From Saccopteryx bilineata (Eukaryota > Chordata > Mammalia > Chiroptera > Emballonuridae), in the NCBI RefSeq assembly GCF_036850765.1, contig NC_089493.1:8805632-8869631 (forward strand): a stretch of 64,000 bases of DNA. The letters run 5' to 3'. Position numbers and translations under genes: made by a program. The notes under the pieces are model-generated. The model did no database searches. It worked only from the letters and a program-made list of their open reading frames with translations, and was not told the DNA's origin. The stretch's first letter is position 1, and each line of letters opens with the position of its first letter. This document shows positions 1-12,120 of the stretch, one piece after another.

Positions 1-559
1 CTACCCCCACCCTAACCTAGCATCGTTTCTACCAGCTGCTCCAAAAGCAGATGTTTCCAGCCGGTATCTTAAGAATTGTTCCGATTGTTTTTTCCACACA
101 ACAATGTTACAAATAGGTAGAGTTCTTAAACTGGTTCTCTTAGGTCACAATGCAGTAGAATCAAATGCACGCAAATGTTCTTGAGAGAAGAATCTCTTCG
201 CCTACTGGGAACTCCCTGGATTGTGTTTGTGTCACTGAAGGGGGTGATAATTGGAGATACTGTGTGAGATGGAGGTTTTTATCCCAACAAGAAAGTACAG
301 TGATTCATTTGGCTATTAATGGTGCATACTCTTTAAAAATTTTAATCAAAAAGCAGATTTATGACTCACTAATGTAACAAACACTTTCATCAAATGTGTG
401 CAGTACTCTTGAGCTATCTTTTCATTAAATTAGTTTATGTTTTGAAGAATGAGTCTTCTACCAATTGCATGCAAGAAAGAACCACAAGGGCGTGTTGGTT
501 AGAACCGGCCCCAACCTGTGCCTCCTCTAGTTTCTGCCTCTCAGTCAGTAGCACAACCA
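1..559. other. Unassigned 3' flank
   Basis: I recognise no gene or repeat family in this AT-rich stretch. Confidence 0.5.
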
Positions 560-968
560 TCAAGCCAGAGCAACAAATCAGTATCCTTTTTTCTTTCTTT
601 CCCTCACTACCCATATCTAACCTATGATCAAGTCCCACTGATACCATCTGCAAAATCCATCTGAAATCCATCCCCTTCTCTCCGCGTCCTCTGCCACCAC
701 TGCAGCCTTAGCCAGTGTCCTCTCTGAGACCACTGCAGTAGCCTCGGTACTCCTCCCACTTCCACTCGTGCTTTCCTCCTGTCCCTTCTCCGTACAGTAG
801 CTGGATTTTCACAACATGCTCTAGGTTTTATCACCCCCTGCATTAAAACCCAATTTCATGGCTTCCCAGTTGCTCTTAGTTAATACAACCAAACTTAGTA
901 ATGGCTTTCAAGGTCCTGTATAATCTGGCTCTTACCGCATTTGCCCATGTATAAAATGTACCCTTTTG

Positions 969-1146
969 GCCTGACCTGTGGTGGCGCTGTGGATAAAGCG
1001 TCGACCTGGAAATGCTGAGGTCGCCTGGTCGAAACCCTGGGCTTGCCTGGTCAAGGCACATATGGGAGTTGATGCTTCCTGCTCCTCCCCCCTTCTCTCT
1101 CTCTCTCTTCTTTCTAAAATGAATAAAAAATAAAAACAAAAAAAAG
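969..1146 (+). mobile_element. tRNA-headed SINE, CCTGACCTGTGG type
   Basis: It has a tRNA-like head with box B-like GTCGAAACC, a CT-rich middle and an A-rich tail. It sits inside the pogo element, and TACCCTTTT occurs on both sides as a target duplication. Confidence 0.85.
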
Positions 1147-1289
1147 TACCCTTTTTTGAAAAATCTGGGGTCTAAACACTGGGTGCATCGTATACAGTGG
1201 TTGTAGATATTTTTACTTGCATTTCCTGCTTTTTTCATGCTTGTTTTTTGCGCTCATTGTTGTAGACAATTTGACACCAGCCAGGAAGA

Positions 1290-1526
1290 GTGAAGAAACC
1301 AACTATAAGAGAAGTTTGTTCCTGGATGAAAAGATCCTGGGATAATATCAGGATTGAGATCGTTGTCAAGTCATTTAAGAAGTGTGGCATTTCAAATGCC
1401 ATAGATGGAACTGAGGACGAGGCAATATGTGAAGACAATGATTTGTCATCAGACACAGATGAGGGCAAGTTCATAGGTGGGAGCTTTGACAGTGATGAGG
1501 AGTTGTATAAATTTTATCATGTATAA
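1290..1526 (+). pseudogene. pogo-type transposase, C-terminal fragment
   Basis: The 78-codon fragment carries the WDNIRIEIVVKSFKKCGISN block that follows the DDE domain in pogo/Tigger transposases, and then an Asp/Glu-rich tail. There is no DNA-binding or catalytic region, so it is a relic. Confidence 0.7.
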
Positions 1527-2144
1527 AACTTGAGTTCAATAACTGTATGTAATACATTTTTATTTCAAATTTGGGGCCCCAAAATTCAGGTACGTCTTAT
1601 ACTTGGGACGTCTTATACACGGGGAAATACGGTAATTTTCTCTACAGTCTCACCTCAAACTCTTCCCCTTTCCTGGCTGTGCCTCACCCTCCTGGCCCCT
1701 CTTCCTTTGACAGGGGAAGCTCCCTCCCACCTCTGAGCCTCCACACTCGTCCTCATCTGCAGTACTGCCTAGTTCAATGGCTGACTCATCCTCGGTCTGT
1801 CAAAGCTCAAATGTCTCCGTCTCATAGATGCCTTCCCGGAGCACTTGCCTCAACTTTGTTTGCATTATAGTCCTTATCACATAACCAGGACTTCCTTGTT
1901 AATTTTTAAAATTATTTATTTTGTCATCCTCACTAAAATATAAGTTCCATGAAGGTAGGGGGCCTGATTATATTAATACTAGTCTAAACTCAAAGCACAA
2001 AACAGCATCTTCGTCCGTATTGGCACTTAAATAATTAACTTGTTGCTGATTCTTTAAAGACAACTTAGGATGGCCGAGGATTTCCATTCAATCATTTCAA
2101 TTCTGCAGTTAATCTGGCTAAAACAAACAAAACAACAACTGGTA

Positions 2145-2560
2145 ATTATCTTAGCATGAGCTGCCATAACAAAATACCACGGAATGCGTGGCTTAAACAA
2201 CAGAAATGTATTTCTCGCAATTCTAGAGGCTGAGAAGTTCGAGATCTTGGTGCCAAAATGGCCAGTTTCTAGTGAGGACCCTTCCGGGCTTGTAGATGGC
2301 AGCATTGTCACTGTGGCCTCACATGACAGAAACAGAGAATGCCCTTGCATGCTTGCTCCTGTGTAAGCTCTCTGGTGTTTTCTCTTATAAGGAGACTGAT
2401 CCTACTGGTTCGGATCAGAACCCCACCCTTTTGACCTCACCTAACCTTATAGACTTCCTTAGAAGCCCCATCTCGAAATATAGTGTGTGTGGGGGAGACA
2501 TGGGGTTTAGTGCTTCCACATACAAATTTTGGGGCATGCAAACATTCAGTCCATAATGCT
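2145..2560 (+). repeat. Ancient mammalian repeat, family uncertain
   Basis: It runs from GCTGCCATAACAAAATACCA to CAAACATTCAGTCCATA, a wording common in old mammalian interspersed repeats. A related start occurs at 58450. I could not name the family. Confidence 0.45.
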
Positions 2561-2950
2561 GATGCTCACAAATACACTGATTGTTAATTCCTAGGAGGTA
2601 ATAAATAACTGCCACAAACCTTAAGCTACTTAAAATAATACACGTTTATTATCAAACAGTTTCTGTAAGTCAGGAATTTGGACATGGCTTAGTTGGGTCC
2701 TCTGCTTCAAGGTCTCTCAACAAAGCTGTGCTCGTGATGTTAGGACTGGGTCTCATCTGAGGGCTCAACTGTGGAAGGATTCAGTTCCACGCCTGTTTGT
2801 TGGCAGAATTCAGTTCCTAGGAGCTGTTGGAGAGAAGGTGTCAGTGTTTTGTTGACTATTTGCTAAGTGCCCTCTCAGCTTCTGTCCAAGTGGGCCACTC
2901 CATATAGCAGGTTGCTTTATCAAAGCCTGTAAGTGGAGAAGACAATAGAA

Positions 2951-3277
2951 CAGGGGTCCCCAAACTTTTTACACAGGGGGCCAGTTCACTGTCCCTCAGA
3001 CCGTTGGAGGGTCGGACTATAAAAAAAACTATGAACAAATCCCTATGCACACTGCACATATCTTATTTTAAAGTAAAAAAACAAAACGGGAACAAATACA
3101 ATATTTAAAGGAACAAGTAAATTTAAATCAACAAACTGACCAGTATTTCAATGGGAACTATGCTCCTCTCACTGACCACCAATAAAAGAGGTGCCCCTCC
3201 CGGAAGTGTGGTGGGGGCCGGATAAATGGCCTCAGGGGGCCGCATGCGGCCTGCGGGCTGTAGTTTGGGGACCTCTG
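2951..3277 (+). mobile_element. Non-autonomous hAT element, copy 1
   Basis: The termini are CAGGGGTCCCCAAACT and AGTTTGGGGACCTCTG, which are inverted repeats. The 8-bp target duplication is CAATAGAA (2943-2950) and CAATAGAG (3278-3285). There is no transposase. Confidence 0.9.
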
Positions 3278-3285
3278 CAATAGAG

Positions 3286-3540
3286 CCTGCTAGCATAATC
3301 TCATCTACAGTCTTATGTAACCTAAACTTTGCTTAGGTTCTATACAATGTATTCCATTGTACAGAAGCAAATCATAGGTCCCACTTACACTCAGAGATTA
3401 TTCGAAGGCATACATACCTTCAGGCAGAGATCACTAGGGGCCATCTCAAGCTGGCTCAGCCACATCAACTAAACTTACTTTACGTAACACCTAATATTGT
3501 GCCACACCCAAATATACTAACTAAAGAATTTGGATCACAT
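3286..3540. other. Unassigned
   Basis: No gene or recognised repeat was seen here. Confidence 0.4.
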
Positions 3541-3770
3541 TTTGATTAATTTTAACTTTTTTATTGAATTTATTGGGATAACATTTGTTGATCAAATTAT
3601 ATGGGTTTCAGGTGTACAATTCTATAATAAATACATCATTTGGATACTGTATGTTCATCACCCCAAGTCAAGTCTCCTTCCATCACCATTTATCCCCTTT
3701 TTACCTTCTCCTATCTCCCCTCTTAATATTTTCAAATAGAAAAGATTCCAAATTTTTCATAGTTATTTAA
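3541..3770 (-). mobile_element. L1 3' end, antisense
   Basis: It begins TTTATTGAATTTATTGGGAT and contains GTTTCAGGTGTACAATTC, the reverse of the L1 3' UTR that is found in sense at 11590-11935. Confidence 0.75.
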
Positions 3771-4118
3771 ATGGTCATTTCCTTTTCAGAAGTGGATCTA
3801 AGGAGCTCTATGGCTATAAACAAATCCACATTTTAAGGAGTTTTATGTTTTTGTTTTTACTTTAAGGACAAATGGTATACTTTACTATTTTTTAAGTACC
3901 AGCTCATTTAAAGAAGATCATTAAAGTACAACTTATACAGTAAAGTGTACAAACAATAAGATATTTATGCTTGTCTCCCATCTCTGTAGTACTCATTATT
4001 GAGCTGTATGAATTGTTATCTATGTGTACCCCTGTGTAACTCACATAAATCAAGATATAAAAAATTTCCAGTACCCAGCACGCTCCCTCCCAGTGGATAA
4101 ATCTTCAACACTCATCAT

Positions 4119-4932
4119 GACTGGCACGCCACCATCACCACCACCATCACCACCACCATCACCATCCCTACCACCACCACCATCACCACCACCACCATCA
4201 CCACCACCATCACCATCACCATCACCACCATTGCCACCATCATCATCATCATCTGCATCACCATCATCATCTCCACCATCACCTCCACCATCACCATCAC
4301 CACCACCACCACCACCATCACCACCATCACCTCCACCATCACCACCATCACCTCCACCATCACCATCACCACCACCACCACCACCATCACCACCACCATC
4401 ACCATCACTACCACCACCATCACCACCACCACCATCACCACCATCATAATCATCATCCGCATCACCATCATCATCCCCACCACCACCACCATCACCACCA
4501 CCACCATCACCACCATCATAATCATCATCCGCATCACCATCATCATCCCCACCACCACCACCATCACCACCACCACCATCACCACCACCATCACCATCAC
4601 TACCACCACCATCACCACCACCACCATCACCACCATCATAATCATCATCCGCATCACCATCATCATCCCCCCACCACCACCATCACCACCACCACCACCA
4701 TCATCATCACCATCACCACCACCATCACCATCACCACCACCACCATCACCATCATCCCCATCACCACCATCATCACCATCACCACCATCATCACCATCAC
4801 CACCATCACCACCACCATCACCATCACCATCACCACCATAACCACCATCACCATCACCCCTACCACCACCACCACCACCACCACCACCACCACCACCATC
4901 ACCACCACCACCACCATCACTACCACCACCAA
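4119..4932. repeat. Long CAC/CAT trinucleotide microsatellite
   Basis: About 0.8 kb consists almost only of CAC, CAT and CCA triplets. A higher-order block with CATAATCATCATCCGCATC recurs near 4445, 4518 and 4639. Open frames across it (Pro/Ser-rich on plus, Met/Val-rich on minus) are composition artefacts. Confidence 0.95.
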
Positions 4933-4989
4933 ATAATTAGTTATATCTGTTTTTAACTTCATACACATCAAATCATACAGTATTTACCC

Positions 4990-5830
4990 TTGTATCTAAC
5001 TTCTTTGGCCCAATGTTATATCTGGGAGATTCTTTATGTTGAACATGGTAACAGTCCTTTCTTTTTTATTGCTGTGTAGTGTTCTCTACTGCCACAATAT
5101 GTCTTTCTCCTGTTGGTGGAGATTTAGGCTGTTTCCACTTTGGGGCTTTTATGAGTAATGTTGCTATGAATAGTCCAATAAATGTGTTTCTATAGGCATA
5201 AACACTCATCCTCTTGGGTATATGAAATTGCTGGATCATGAGTGTATCTACAGTTAGCTTTGGTAAGTACTCCCAAATGGTTGTCAACGGATGAGTACCA
5301 ATTTATACTCCCACCAGCAATATATATGCTGGTTCTAGTTGCTTCACAACCTCCCCAGCACTTGGTATAATCAGTCCATTTAATTTCAGCTATCTGGCAG
5401 TTTTGTAATAAGATTTTATTGCAGTTTTTATTTGCACTTCTCTGATGATTAATGGCTTTGAGCATTTTTAATGTACTAATTCGTCATTTGGATATCCTCT
5501 TTTAAGAAGTGGCTACTTCATGTCTTCTGCCTATTTTTGAATTGGGTTGTCAATATTATTGACTTGTAGGGATCTTTAATATTTTCTGAGAACAAGTCCT
5601 CTGTCATATATATGTATTACAAATATCTTTCCCATTCTGAAGTTTGCTTTTTTACTCTTTTAATGTTATCTTTGCCCAGCCAGGGTTATAAAGAATTCCT
5701 CTTATGTTTTATTCTATACTAGAAGCTTTATTATTTTGAACTTCATATTTCAGTCAACCATTCATCTCAAAATAATTTTGTGTATGGTGTGAGGTAGGGG
5801 TTAATAGTTTTTGTTTGTTTGGTTGGTTGA
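4990..5830 (-). mobile_element. L1 ORF2 end and 3' UTR, antisense, decayed
   Basis: It contains antisense L1 wording such as GGCTGTTTCCACTTTGGGGC, TGAAATTGCTGGATCATGAG and TTTTTGAATTGGGTTGTC. It has many stops and no intact frame. Confidence 0.75.
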
Positions 5831-5984
5831 TTGGTTGGTAGGTTTTAATATGTGGATCTCCAACCCACCTGCATTATTTATTGAAAAATGCATGCTTTCC
5901 TCATTGAATTGCAATGTCTTTATTGTAAATCAGGTAATTATAAGTGTGCATCTGTTTTTTGTTCTTTTTTATTATTATTATTTT

Positions 5985-6369
5985 TGTATTTTTCTGAAGC
6001 TGGAAACAGGGAGAGACAGTCAGACAGACTCCTGCATGCGCCCGACTGGGATCCACCCGGCATGCCCACCAGAGGCGATGCTCTGCCCACCAGGGGGTGA
6101 TGCTCTGCCCCTCCCGGGCGTCGCTCTATTGCGACCAGAGCCACTGTAGCGCCCGGGGCAGAGGCCAAGGAGCCATCCCCAGCGCCTGGGCCATCTCTGC
6201 TCCAATGGAGCCTCGGCTGCGGGAGGGGAAGAGAGAGACAGAGAGGAAGGAGAGGGGGAGGGGTGGAGAAGCAGATGGGTGCTTCTCCTGTGTGCCCTGG
6301 CCGGAAATCGAACCCGGGACTTCTGCACGCCAGGCCGACGCTCTACCACTGAGCCAGCCGGCCAGGGCC
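5985..6369 (-). mobile_element. tRNA-headed SINE, CCCTGGCCGG type
   Basis: The head is at the high end (GGCCCTGGCCGGCTGGCTCA read on minus), with box B GGTTCGATTTC. The target duplication GTGTGCATCTGTTTTT is at 5944 and 6370. Confidence 0.9.
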
Positions 6370-6799
6370 GTGTGCATCTGTTTTTGGACTCCTTTCTCTG
6401 TTCCCGTAATCTTTATGTCTGTCTTAAGTAGTGTAGCTTTATACTAAGTCTTGACATCTGGAGAATGAAGTCCTCCATGTTTGTTGTTGTTCTTCAAGAC
6501 TGCCTGCACTATTCCAGGTCCTTTGTATTATTATCCATTTCAGAATCAGATGATCAAATTCCACCCTATCCTTCCCCCCAAATAAAGGAGAAAGAGAGAG
6601 AAAAGAAACACTGGGATTTTGATTGGGATTACACTGACTTTACAGATAATTTGGGGAAGAATTGAAGTATTAACAATATTAAGCTTTAAATGCCATTAAC
6701 ATATGTTATCCCTCCTTTTATTTCATTTTTAATTACTATCACCAGTGTTTTGTAATTTTCAGTGTAGAGGTCTCTTAAACATTTTTTTTTTTAATATTT

Positions 6800-7145
6800 T
6801 TTTTCAAATTAAAGCTGGAAACGGGGAGAGACAGACTCCCGCATGTGCCCGACGGGATCCACCCGGCACGCCCACCAGGGGGCGATGCTCTGCCCCTCCG
6901 GGCTCCGCCGCAACCAGAGCCACTTAAGCGCCTGGGGCAGAGGCCAAGGAACCATCCCCAGCACCCGGGCCATCTCTGCTCCAATGGAGCCTTGGCTGCG
7001 GGAGGGGAAGAGAGAGACAGAGAGGAAGGAGGTGGGGGGTGGAAAAGCAAATGGGCGCTTCCCCCATGCGCCCTGGCCGGGAATCGAACCCGGGTCCCCT
7101 GCACGCCAGGCCGCTGCTCCACCGCTGAGCCAACCAGCCAGGGCC
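6800..7145 (-). mobile_element. tRNA-headed SINE, CCCTGGCCGG type
   Basis: The copy is full length. AAACAT followed by a T run occurs at 6777 and 7146 as its target duplication. The 151-codon frame across it is a SINE frame, not a gene. Confidence 0.9.
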
Positions 7146-7483
7146 AAACATCTTTTTTTATATCATTCCTAGGTATTCCACTGTAAACAATACCAGTTCT
7201 TTCAAGCAATATAGGAATATCTCTATCCAAATAATGAAATTATAGTTATGTAGAGAAAATGCTTAGCAGTGGCAGGCTGGCTATTTTGAGGGTGGGAATT
7301 GCTTTCCGAGAGCTTAATTGTAAAAGGACACTTAATGGAGCAAACCAGAAGTAGGAAAATTCACTTTAAAGAGAGTAAATGCCTCCCAACCTGCAAAGAT
7401 CTGGAAGTGTGAATATGTTAACATGTCTGAAGAGAGAATGTGTCAAGGAGAGTCACAGAGGTAGGTAAAGAATTGTCACTGCC

Positions 7484-7898
7484 GCCTGACCTGTGGTGGC
7501 GCAGTGGGTAAAGTATCGACCTGGAAACGTTGAGGTTGCCGGTTCGAAACCCTGGGCTCGCCTGGTCAAGGCACATATGGGAGTTGATGCTTCCAGCTTC
7601 TCCCCCCTTCTCTCTCTCTCTCTCTCTCTCTCCCCCCCTCCTCTCTAAAATGAATAAATAAAAAATTTTAAAAAAAATTTATAAAAAAAAAAAAAAGCCT
7701 GACCTGTGGTGGCGCAGTGGATAAGGCGTCAACCTGGAAACACTGAGGTTGCCGGTTCAAAACCCTGGCTTGCCTGGTCAAGGCACATATGGGAGTTGAT
7801 GCTTCCTGCTCCTCCCCCTTCTCTCTCTCTCTCTCTTTCTCTCTCTCTCCCCCCCCTAAAATGAATAAATAAATAAATAAAAATTATAAAAAAAAAAA
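7484..7898 (+). mobile_element. Two head-to-tail SINEs in one insertion site
   Basis: Two CCTGACCTGTGG-type SINEs (7484-7696 and 7697-7898) follow each other directly. The only target duplication, AGAATTGTCACTGCC, flanks the pair at 7469-7483 and 7899-7913. Confidence 0.85.
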
Positions 7899-7913
7899 AG
7901 AATTGTCACTGCC

Positions 7914-8455
7914 CAAACAATGTCCAGGAATGTGCACCTTGTCAGGAAGGACTGAACACAGGACAGGTGTAGCAGGAACGGATACATCAAACCAGCGGAG
8001 GCTAATGCCTTCTCCTGGTTTTGCATTCACCAAGCCCTTCTGATCATTTGGCTTCTCATAGAAACTGCTTCCAAGAAGAGAATGTTCTGATGAAACAGGT
8101 GCAAGTATCAGCCCACCCAACAATTACGTAAATAAATAAGTGGGCACTCTGTCTTCTCTCTTGGTTGCTTAGAGTAGTTAAGCCAGGTCAGTGTCTTAGA
8201 GTCCCATCTTGTGGCTGAGACCATGCTTCTTGACTTGCATGGCTGCAGACTAGACTCCATAGTGAATTTTCCAAAATAAAAGCCACGTAGGGAAACCTCT
8301 TGGTGACCTTCAGAGTTGCTTAAGTGTCCCACCACAGCTCTATGGAAATGTGAGTGTTATGGACTTCATTGAGTGACTGGAGGTTGGAATTAGTTGTGGG
8401 GAGAAAAAAGAAAGAAAGAAAACATAGCTGTGTGACAAAATTTCAGCTCAACAGC
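7914..8455. other. Unassigned
   Basis: No gene or recognised repeat was seen here. Open frames are short and without family resemblance. Confidence 0.4.
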
Positions 8456-8935
8456 TTTTATTCACTAACATTTATTAGACTTCTACCATGGGGGATGCAC
8501 TTCTTTAGTCTCTGGAGATACAGAAAAGCAGAAGACCCTTGCCTTCACGGAGCTTGTAGTTCAGTGGGGGAGATAAGACACTAAACATGTAGGCACATGC
8601 AGTGATGTCACCTGTGAGCAGAGAAGAGGAGCTGTGGGCTGTCGCAGAGAGGACGGTCTGTGGAGGCCCTTCCGAGGACGGGACGATCTAGCTGAGCCCT
8701 GGGTGAAGTGAGAGTGGGCACGTGGATATGTGTGGGCCAAGTAGTTCAGGCAAAGCGCCCCAAACAGACTCTCTTTGGCAATGAGGATTGACGTGCGGGG
8801 GATAGTGAGGGGTCAGTGCTAGGGGTCAGACTGCATCGGGCCTCAGCGACCCAGGCCAGGACGTGGCCTTTCACTCCGGGTGAGGTGGAAAGCCACTGGA
8901 GGGCTTGGGGCAGGTCTCACTTCTGATTCAACAAG
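8456..8935 (+). repeat. Ancient mammalian repeat
   Basis: It has the wording of an old mammalian repeat: CTTCACGGAGCTTGTAGTTCA, shortened here to its recognisable centre, then GAAAGCCACTGGAGGGCTT. It appears related to the repeats at 560 and 39780 in reverse orientation. The family is not certain. Confidence 0.4.
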
Positions 8936-9160
8936 ATCCCCTTACTGAAATGTTGAGAGAAGTTACAAAAAAGAGCAGGCGAGGTGACAGCAGAAATCCA
9001 GGCGGGAAAAGGTGGCATCTGGGGCTGGCACAGTAGAGTGGAGGGTGAGGAGACAGACTCTCTTTTGATCGTTTGGGTTTTCTCAGTGAAGGAAGAAGCA
9101 ATGTAATGAAATGTAACCACCGTGAAGGCATGAAAAGTTACCTATTATAAAGGCTAATGA

Positions 9161-9535
9161 GCCTGACCAGGCAGTGGCACAGTGGATAGAGCATCAGCCT
9201 GGGGTACAGAGGACCCCGGTTCGAAATCGTGAGGTTGCCGGCTTGAGCATGATCTCACCAGCTTGAGCGCAGGGTAGCTGGCTTGAGCATGAGATCATAG
9301 ACATGACCCCAATGTCGCTGGCTTGAAGCCCAAGGTCACTGGCTTGAGCAAGGGGTTACTGGCTCGGCTGTAGCCCCCTGGTCAAGGCACATATGAGAAA
9401 GCAATCAATGAACAACCCTTAGTTGTCACAATGAAGAATTGATGCTTCTCATCTCTCTCCCTTCCTGTCTGTTTATCCCTGTCTGTCCCTCACTCTGTGT
9501 GTCTCTTTTTCTGTCTCTCTCAGTAAAAAAAAAAA
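9161..9535 (+). mobile_element. tRNA-headed SINE, CCTGACCAGGC type
   Basis: It has a tRNA head, then several tandem 'GGCTTGAGC...' segments, then a CT-rich 3' part and an A tail. This is the long-body SINE class of this genome. Confidence 0.85.
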
Positions 9536-9539
9536 TATT

Positions 9540-10605
9540 TACTTAGTAGTTTTATTAAAATATAGGGGTCAAAAATAGTGCACAGGAACAAAAGAAAAAA
9601 TAGGTAAATTGGATGTCATCAAAATTTAAAACTTTTGTGCATTAAAGGGGACCATCAAGAAAATGAAAAGACAAGCCACAAAATGGAAGAAAAGATTTGT
9701 AAATCTTTAACTGCTATGGATCTTATATCCAGAAAATATAAAGAATTCTTATACTTTAATAGCAAAAGACCAACAAACCAAATAAAACGTGAGCAAAGGA
9801 CTTGAATATACATTTCTCCAAAGAAGATGTACAAGTGTTCAGCAAGCACATGAAGAGATGCTTAGACACGATGTGATACACACTTCATTACCATTAAACA
9901 CACACACACAAAATACAAAGTATTAGTAAGGAGCAGAAAAATTAGAATCCTCCTATATTGCTGCTGGGAATGTGAAATGATGTGGCCACTGTGGAAAACA
10001 GTTTGGCAGCTCCTCAATCAGTTAAACATAGAACTTCCTTCCAAATGACAGCAATTCCACTCCTCGCTCTCTACCCAAAAGAATTGACAACAGGTGTTCA
10101 AATGAGAACACACACACACAAATGTTCACAGCAGCTGTAGTCACAATATTTAAAGTTGGAAACAACCCAAATGTCCACCAACGAATGAATGATTAAAACG
10201 AATGTGGTCTAGCCACACAATGGAATATTATTCAGCCATGAAAAGGAAGGCAGTACGGATACCTGCTACAGCATGGATGGGTCTTGAAAGCATACTAAGT
10301 GAAAGAAGGCAGACGCAGAAGGCCACATAGTGCATGATTCTGTTTATACAAAATATCCCGAGTAGAGAAGTCCGAAGAGACAGAAAGCAGACTAGTGGTT
10401 GCCAGGAGCTGGGGGGAGAGATAATGGGGAGTGGCCACTCAATGAACACAGGGTTTACATTTGGGGTGAAGACGTTCTGGAGCTAGATTGTGGTGGTGAG
10501 TGACCAACACTGAGTGTACTCAGTGCCACTGAATTGCACACTTTAACATGGTTATAATGGTAAATTTTATGTTGTGTGTATTTTACTACAATAAAAAAAG
10601 TAGCA
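9540..10605 (+). mobile_element. Old L1 fragment, ORF2 end and 3' UTR
   Basis: Translation of the first part gives decayed L1 ORF2 wording (AKDLNIHFSKEDVQVFSKHM) with stops. The rest has the L1 3' UTR wording AAAACAGTTTGGCAGCTCCT. It is inactive. Confidence 0.8.
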
Positions 10606-10963
10606 TAGTTATGTTCAGATTACATTATCTAAAGGGATAAAATAGATATACCGTTAAAAGAAACCTAAACACATTTCTCACTCAGTGTAATTCTGAGAAT
10701 TATAGGATTTTTAGAGACTGTAGGGATTGAGTCCTTATGCCTATACTGTACAGTTAGTTTGTTAAAAATAATTCGTCAACTTCTCTAATTATCATAAGTA
10801 CTAGAATTATTCATTCTGTTACATGAATTTTTTTTTACCAAGAGGTTTGCAATGTGCTCTGACTCATTTGTTGGGGCACTGACCTTAAACTCAAAAAGCA
10901 GTCTTGTGGAAAACAATCACATCTGACTCACTGTGTGACTCAACAAAGCATAAACCATCCTAA

Positions 10964-11366
10964 TTTATTTGCATGTCTAATACCACTGGCATTTAGGCCA
11001 TAACAAAATGTGTAAATTCATTACCCTATATGCTCAAATAATGTATTGTCTGATTTTTCTCATTGCTGTAAGTTACTAGAAACATGAGTGTGAAGCCTTC
11101 TTGGATTAAGAATGAAATTTAAATCAACGCTTGTCCCACGAGCTACATCACAGATACCTTATCAAATTTACCTTTGAGAAGTGAAGTAGTCACTTGTTGC
11201 CATGTAACATTTTATACTGACTGCACTTAATAAAATATTTGCTTGCAGTGGAAAAGAAAGAATTTTCAAAAAACTAGGAAAGCATATTTTAAAGCAATTT
11301 TTCAAATTACAAGGTCGAAGACATCTCTAGCTCTGGAAGGGGTTACGGCACGAGGTCTTCCCAGTG
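10964..11366 (-). other. AK7: Probable AK7 3' UTR
   Basis: No recognised repeat lies here. The first AATAAA on the minus strand after the stop is at 10969-10964, about 400 nt downstream, so the transcript may end a little below that. This is inferred from the signal alone. Confidence 0.5.
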
Positions 11367-11405
11367 TCACTGTGTTGCGGGATTGTTCTTGAAGAGATAC
11401 TCTGC
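11367..11405 (-). CDS. AK7: AK7 exon 18, last coding exon
   Basis: It codes for the last twelve residues ([12 protein letters not shown]) and TGA, finishing the second Dpy-30 helix. The acceptor is TTATAG. The 39-nt coding part is too short to be found as an open frame and was located by the conserved EYLFKNNP ending. Confidence 0.95.
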   Translation of the reverse strand, partial: AEYLFKNNPATQ

Positions 11406-12089
11406 CTATAAGTGAGAGAAAGAAAGAAAAAACAAGTCAACAATTAGGAGGAGTTACGGGATATTTATGAGTCATGTATTTGTGCTATTAATATTTATAA
11501 TTTAAAAATAAAAGTACAAAAATCTTTTACTTTTTTGAGTAATAAAAATCTTACTATAGCTAAATGAAATAAACCTTTCAGAGAAAGACAAATACCATAA
11601 AATTTCACTTCTGTGTGGAATCTGATGGACAAAATAGGAACAGACTCATAGATACAGAGAACAGACTAGCAGCTGTCAGAGGGGCGGGCAGTTGGCGGGG
11701 GCTGGGTGACAAAGGCGAAAGGATTAAGCAACAGACAGACAAAGGTATGGTGATCAGCAGAGGGAAAGGTGGGGGAGAGAGAAGAGGGGAGAGCGGTTAA
11801 ATGGTGACAGTAGGAGAACTTGACTTGGGGTCGTGAACACACAGGACAATAAGCAGATGATGTGTTATAGAATTGTACACTTGAAACTATATAATTTTAC
11901 TAACACATGTCATCCCAATAAATTCAATTTAAAAAATTGTTTTTAAATCTTAATATAGTCTGACCTGTGGTGGCGCAATGGATAAACCCATTGACCTCAA
12001 ATGCTGAGGTTCCCAGTTCAAAACCCTGGGCTTGCCTGGTCAAGGCACCTATGGGAGTTGATGCTTCCGGCTCCTCCCCGCCCCTTCTC

Positions 12090-12120
<31 letters not shown>

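Larger units (their letters stand above)
933..1634 (+). mobile_element. pogo/Tigger-type DNA transposon remnant
   Basis: The ends are inverted: TACCGCATTTGCCCATGTAT on the left, and the right end read on the other strand gives TACCGTATTTCCCCGTGTAT, with TA at both edges as for Tc1/mariner-pogo elements. An open stretch at 1290-1526 codes for the C-terminal tail of a pogo-type transposase (KSFKKCGISNAIDGTEDEA, then an acidic tail). The catalytic part is gone, so it is inactive. A SINE at 969-1146 splits its left end. Confidence 0.75.
560..2050 (+). repeat. Ancient LINE-like repeat, interrupted
   Basis: This is an old mammal-wide repeat, C/T-rich, whose 3' part has the TAAGTTCCATGAAGG-type wording found near the 3' end of L2-like elements. 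It is interrupted at 933-1634 by a DNA transposon. The family name is not certain. Confidence 0.45.

Noticed and set aside
4024..4449. Pro/Ser-rich open frame and Met/Val-rich frames opposite
   Set aside because: They are produced by the CAC/CAT microsatellite, which has few stops in any frame.
6775..7230. 151-codon minus frame and overlapping frames
   Set aside because: They are SINE-derived and shared with other copies in the window.
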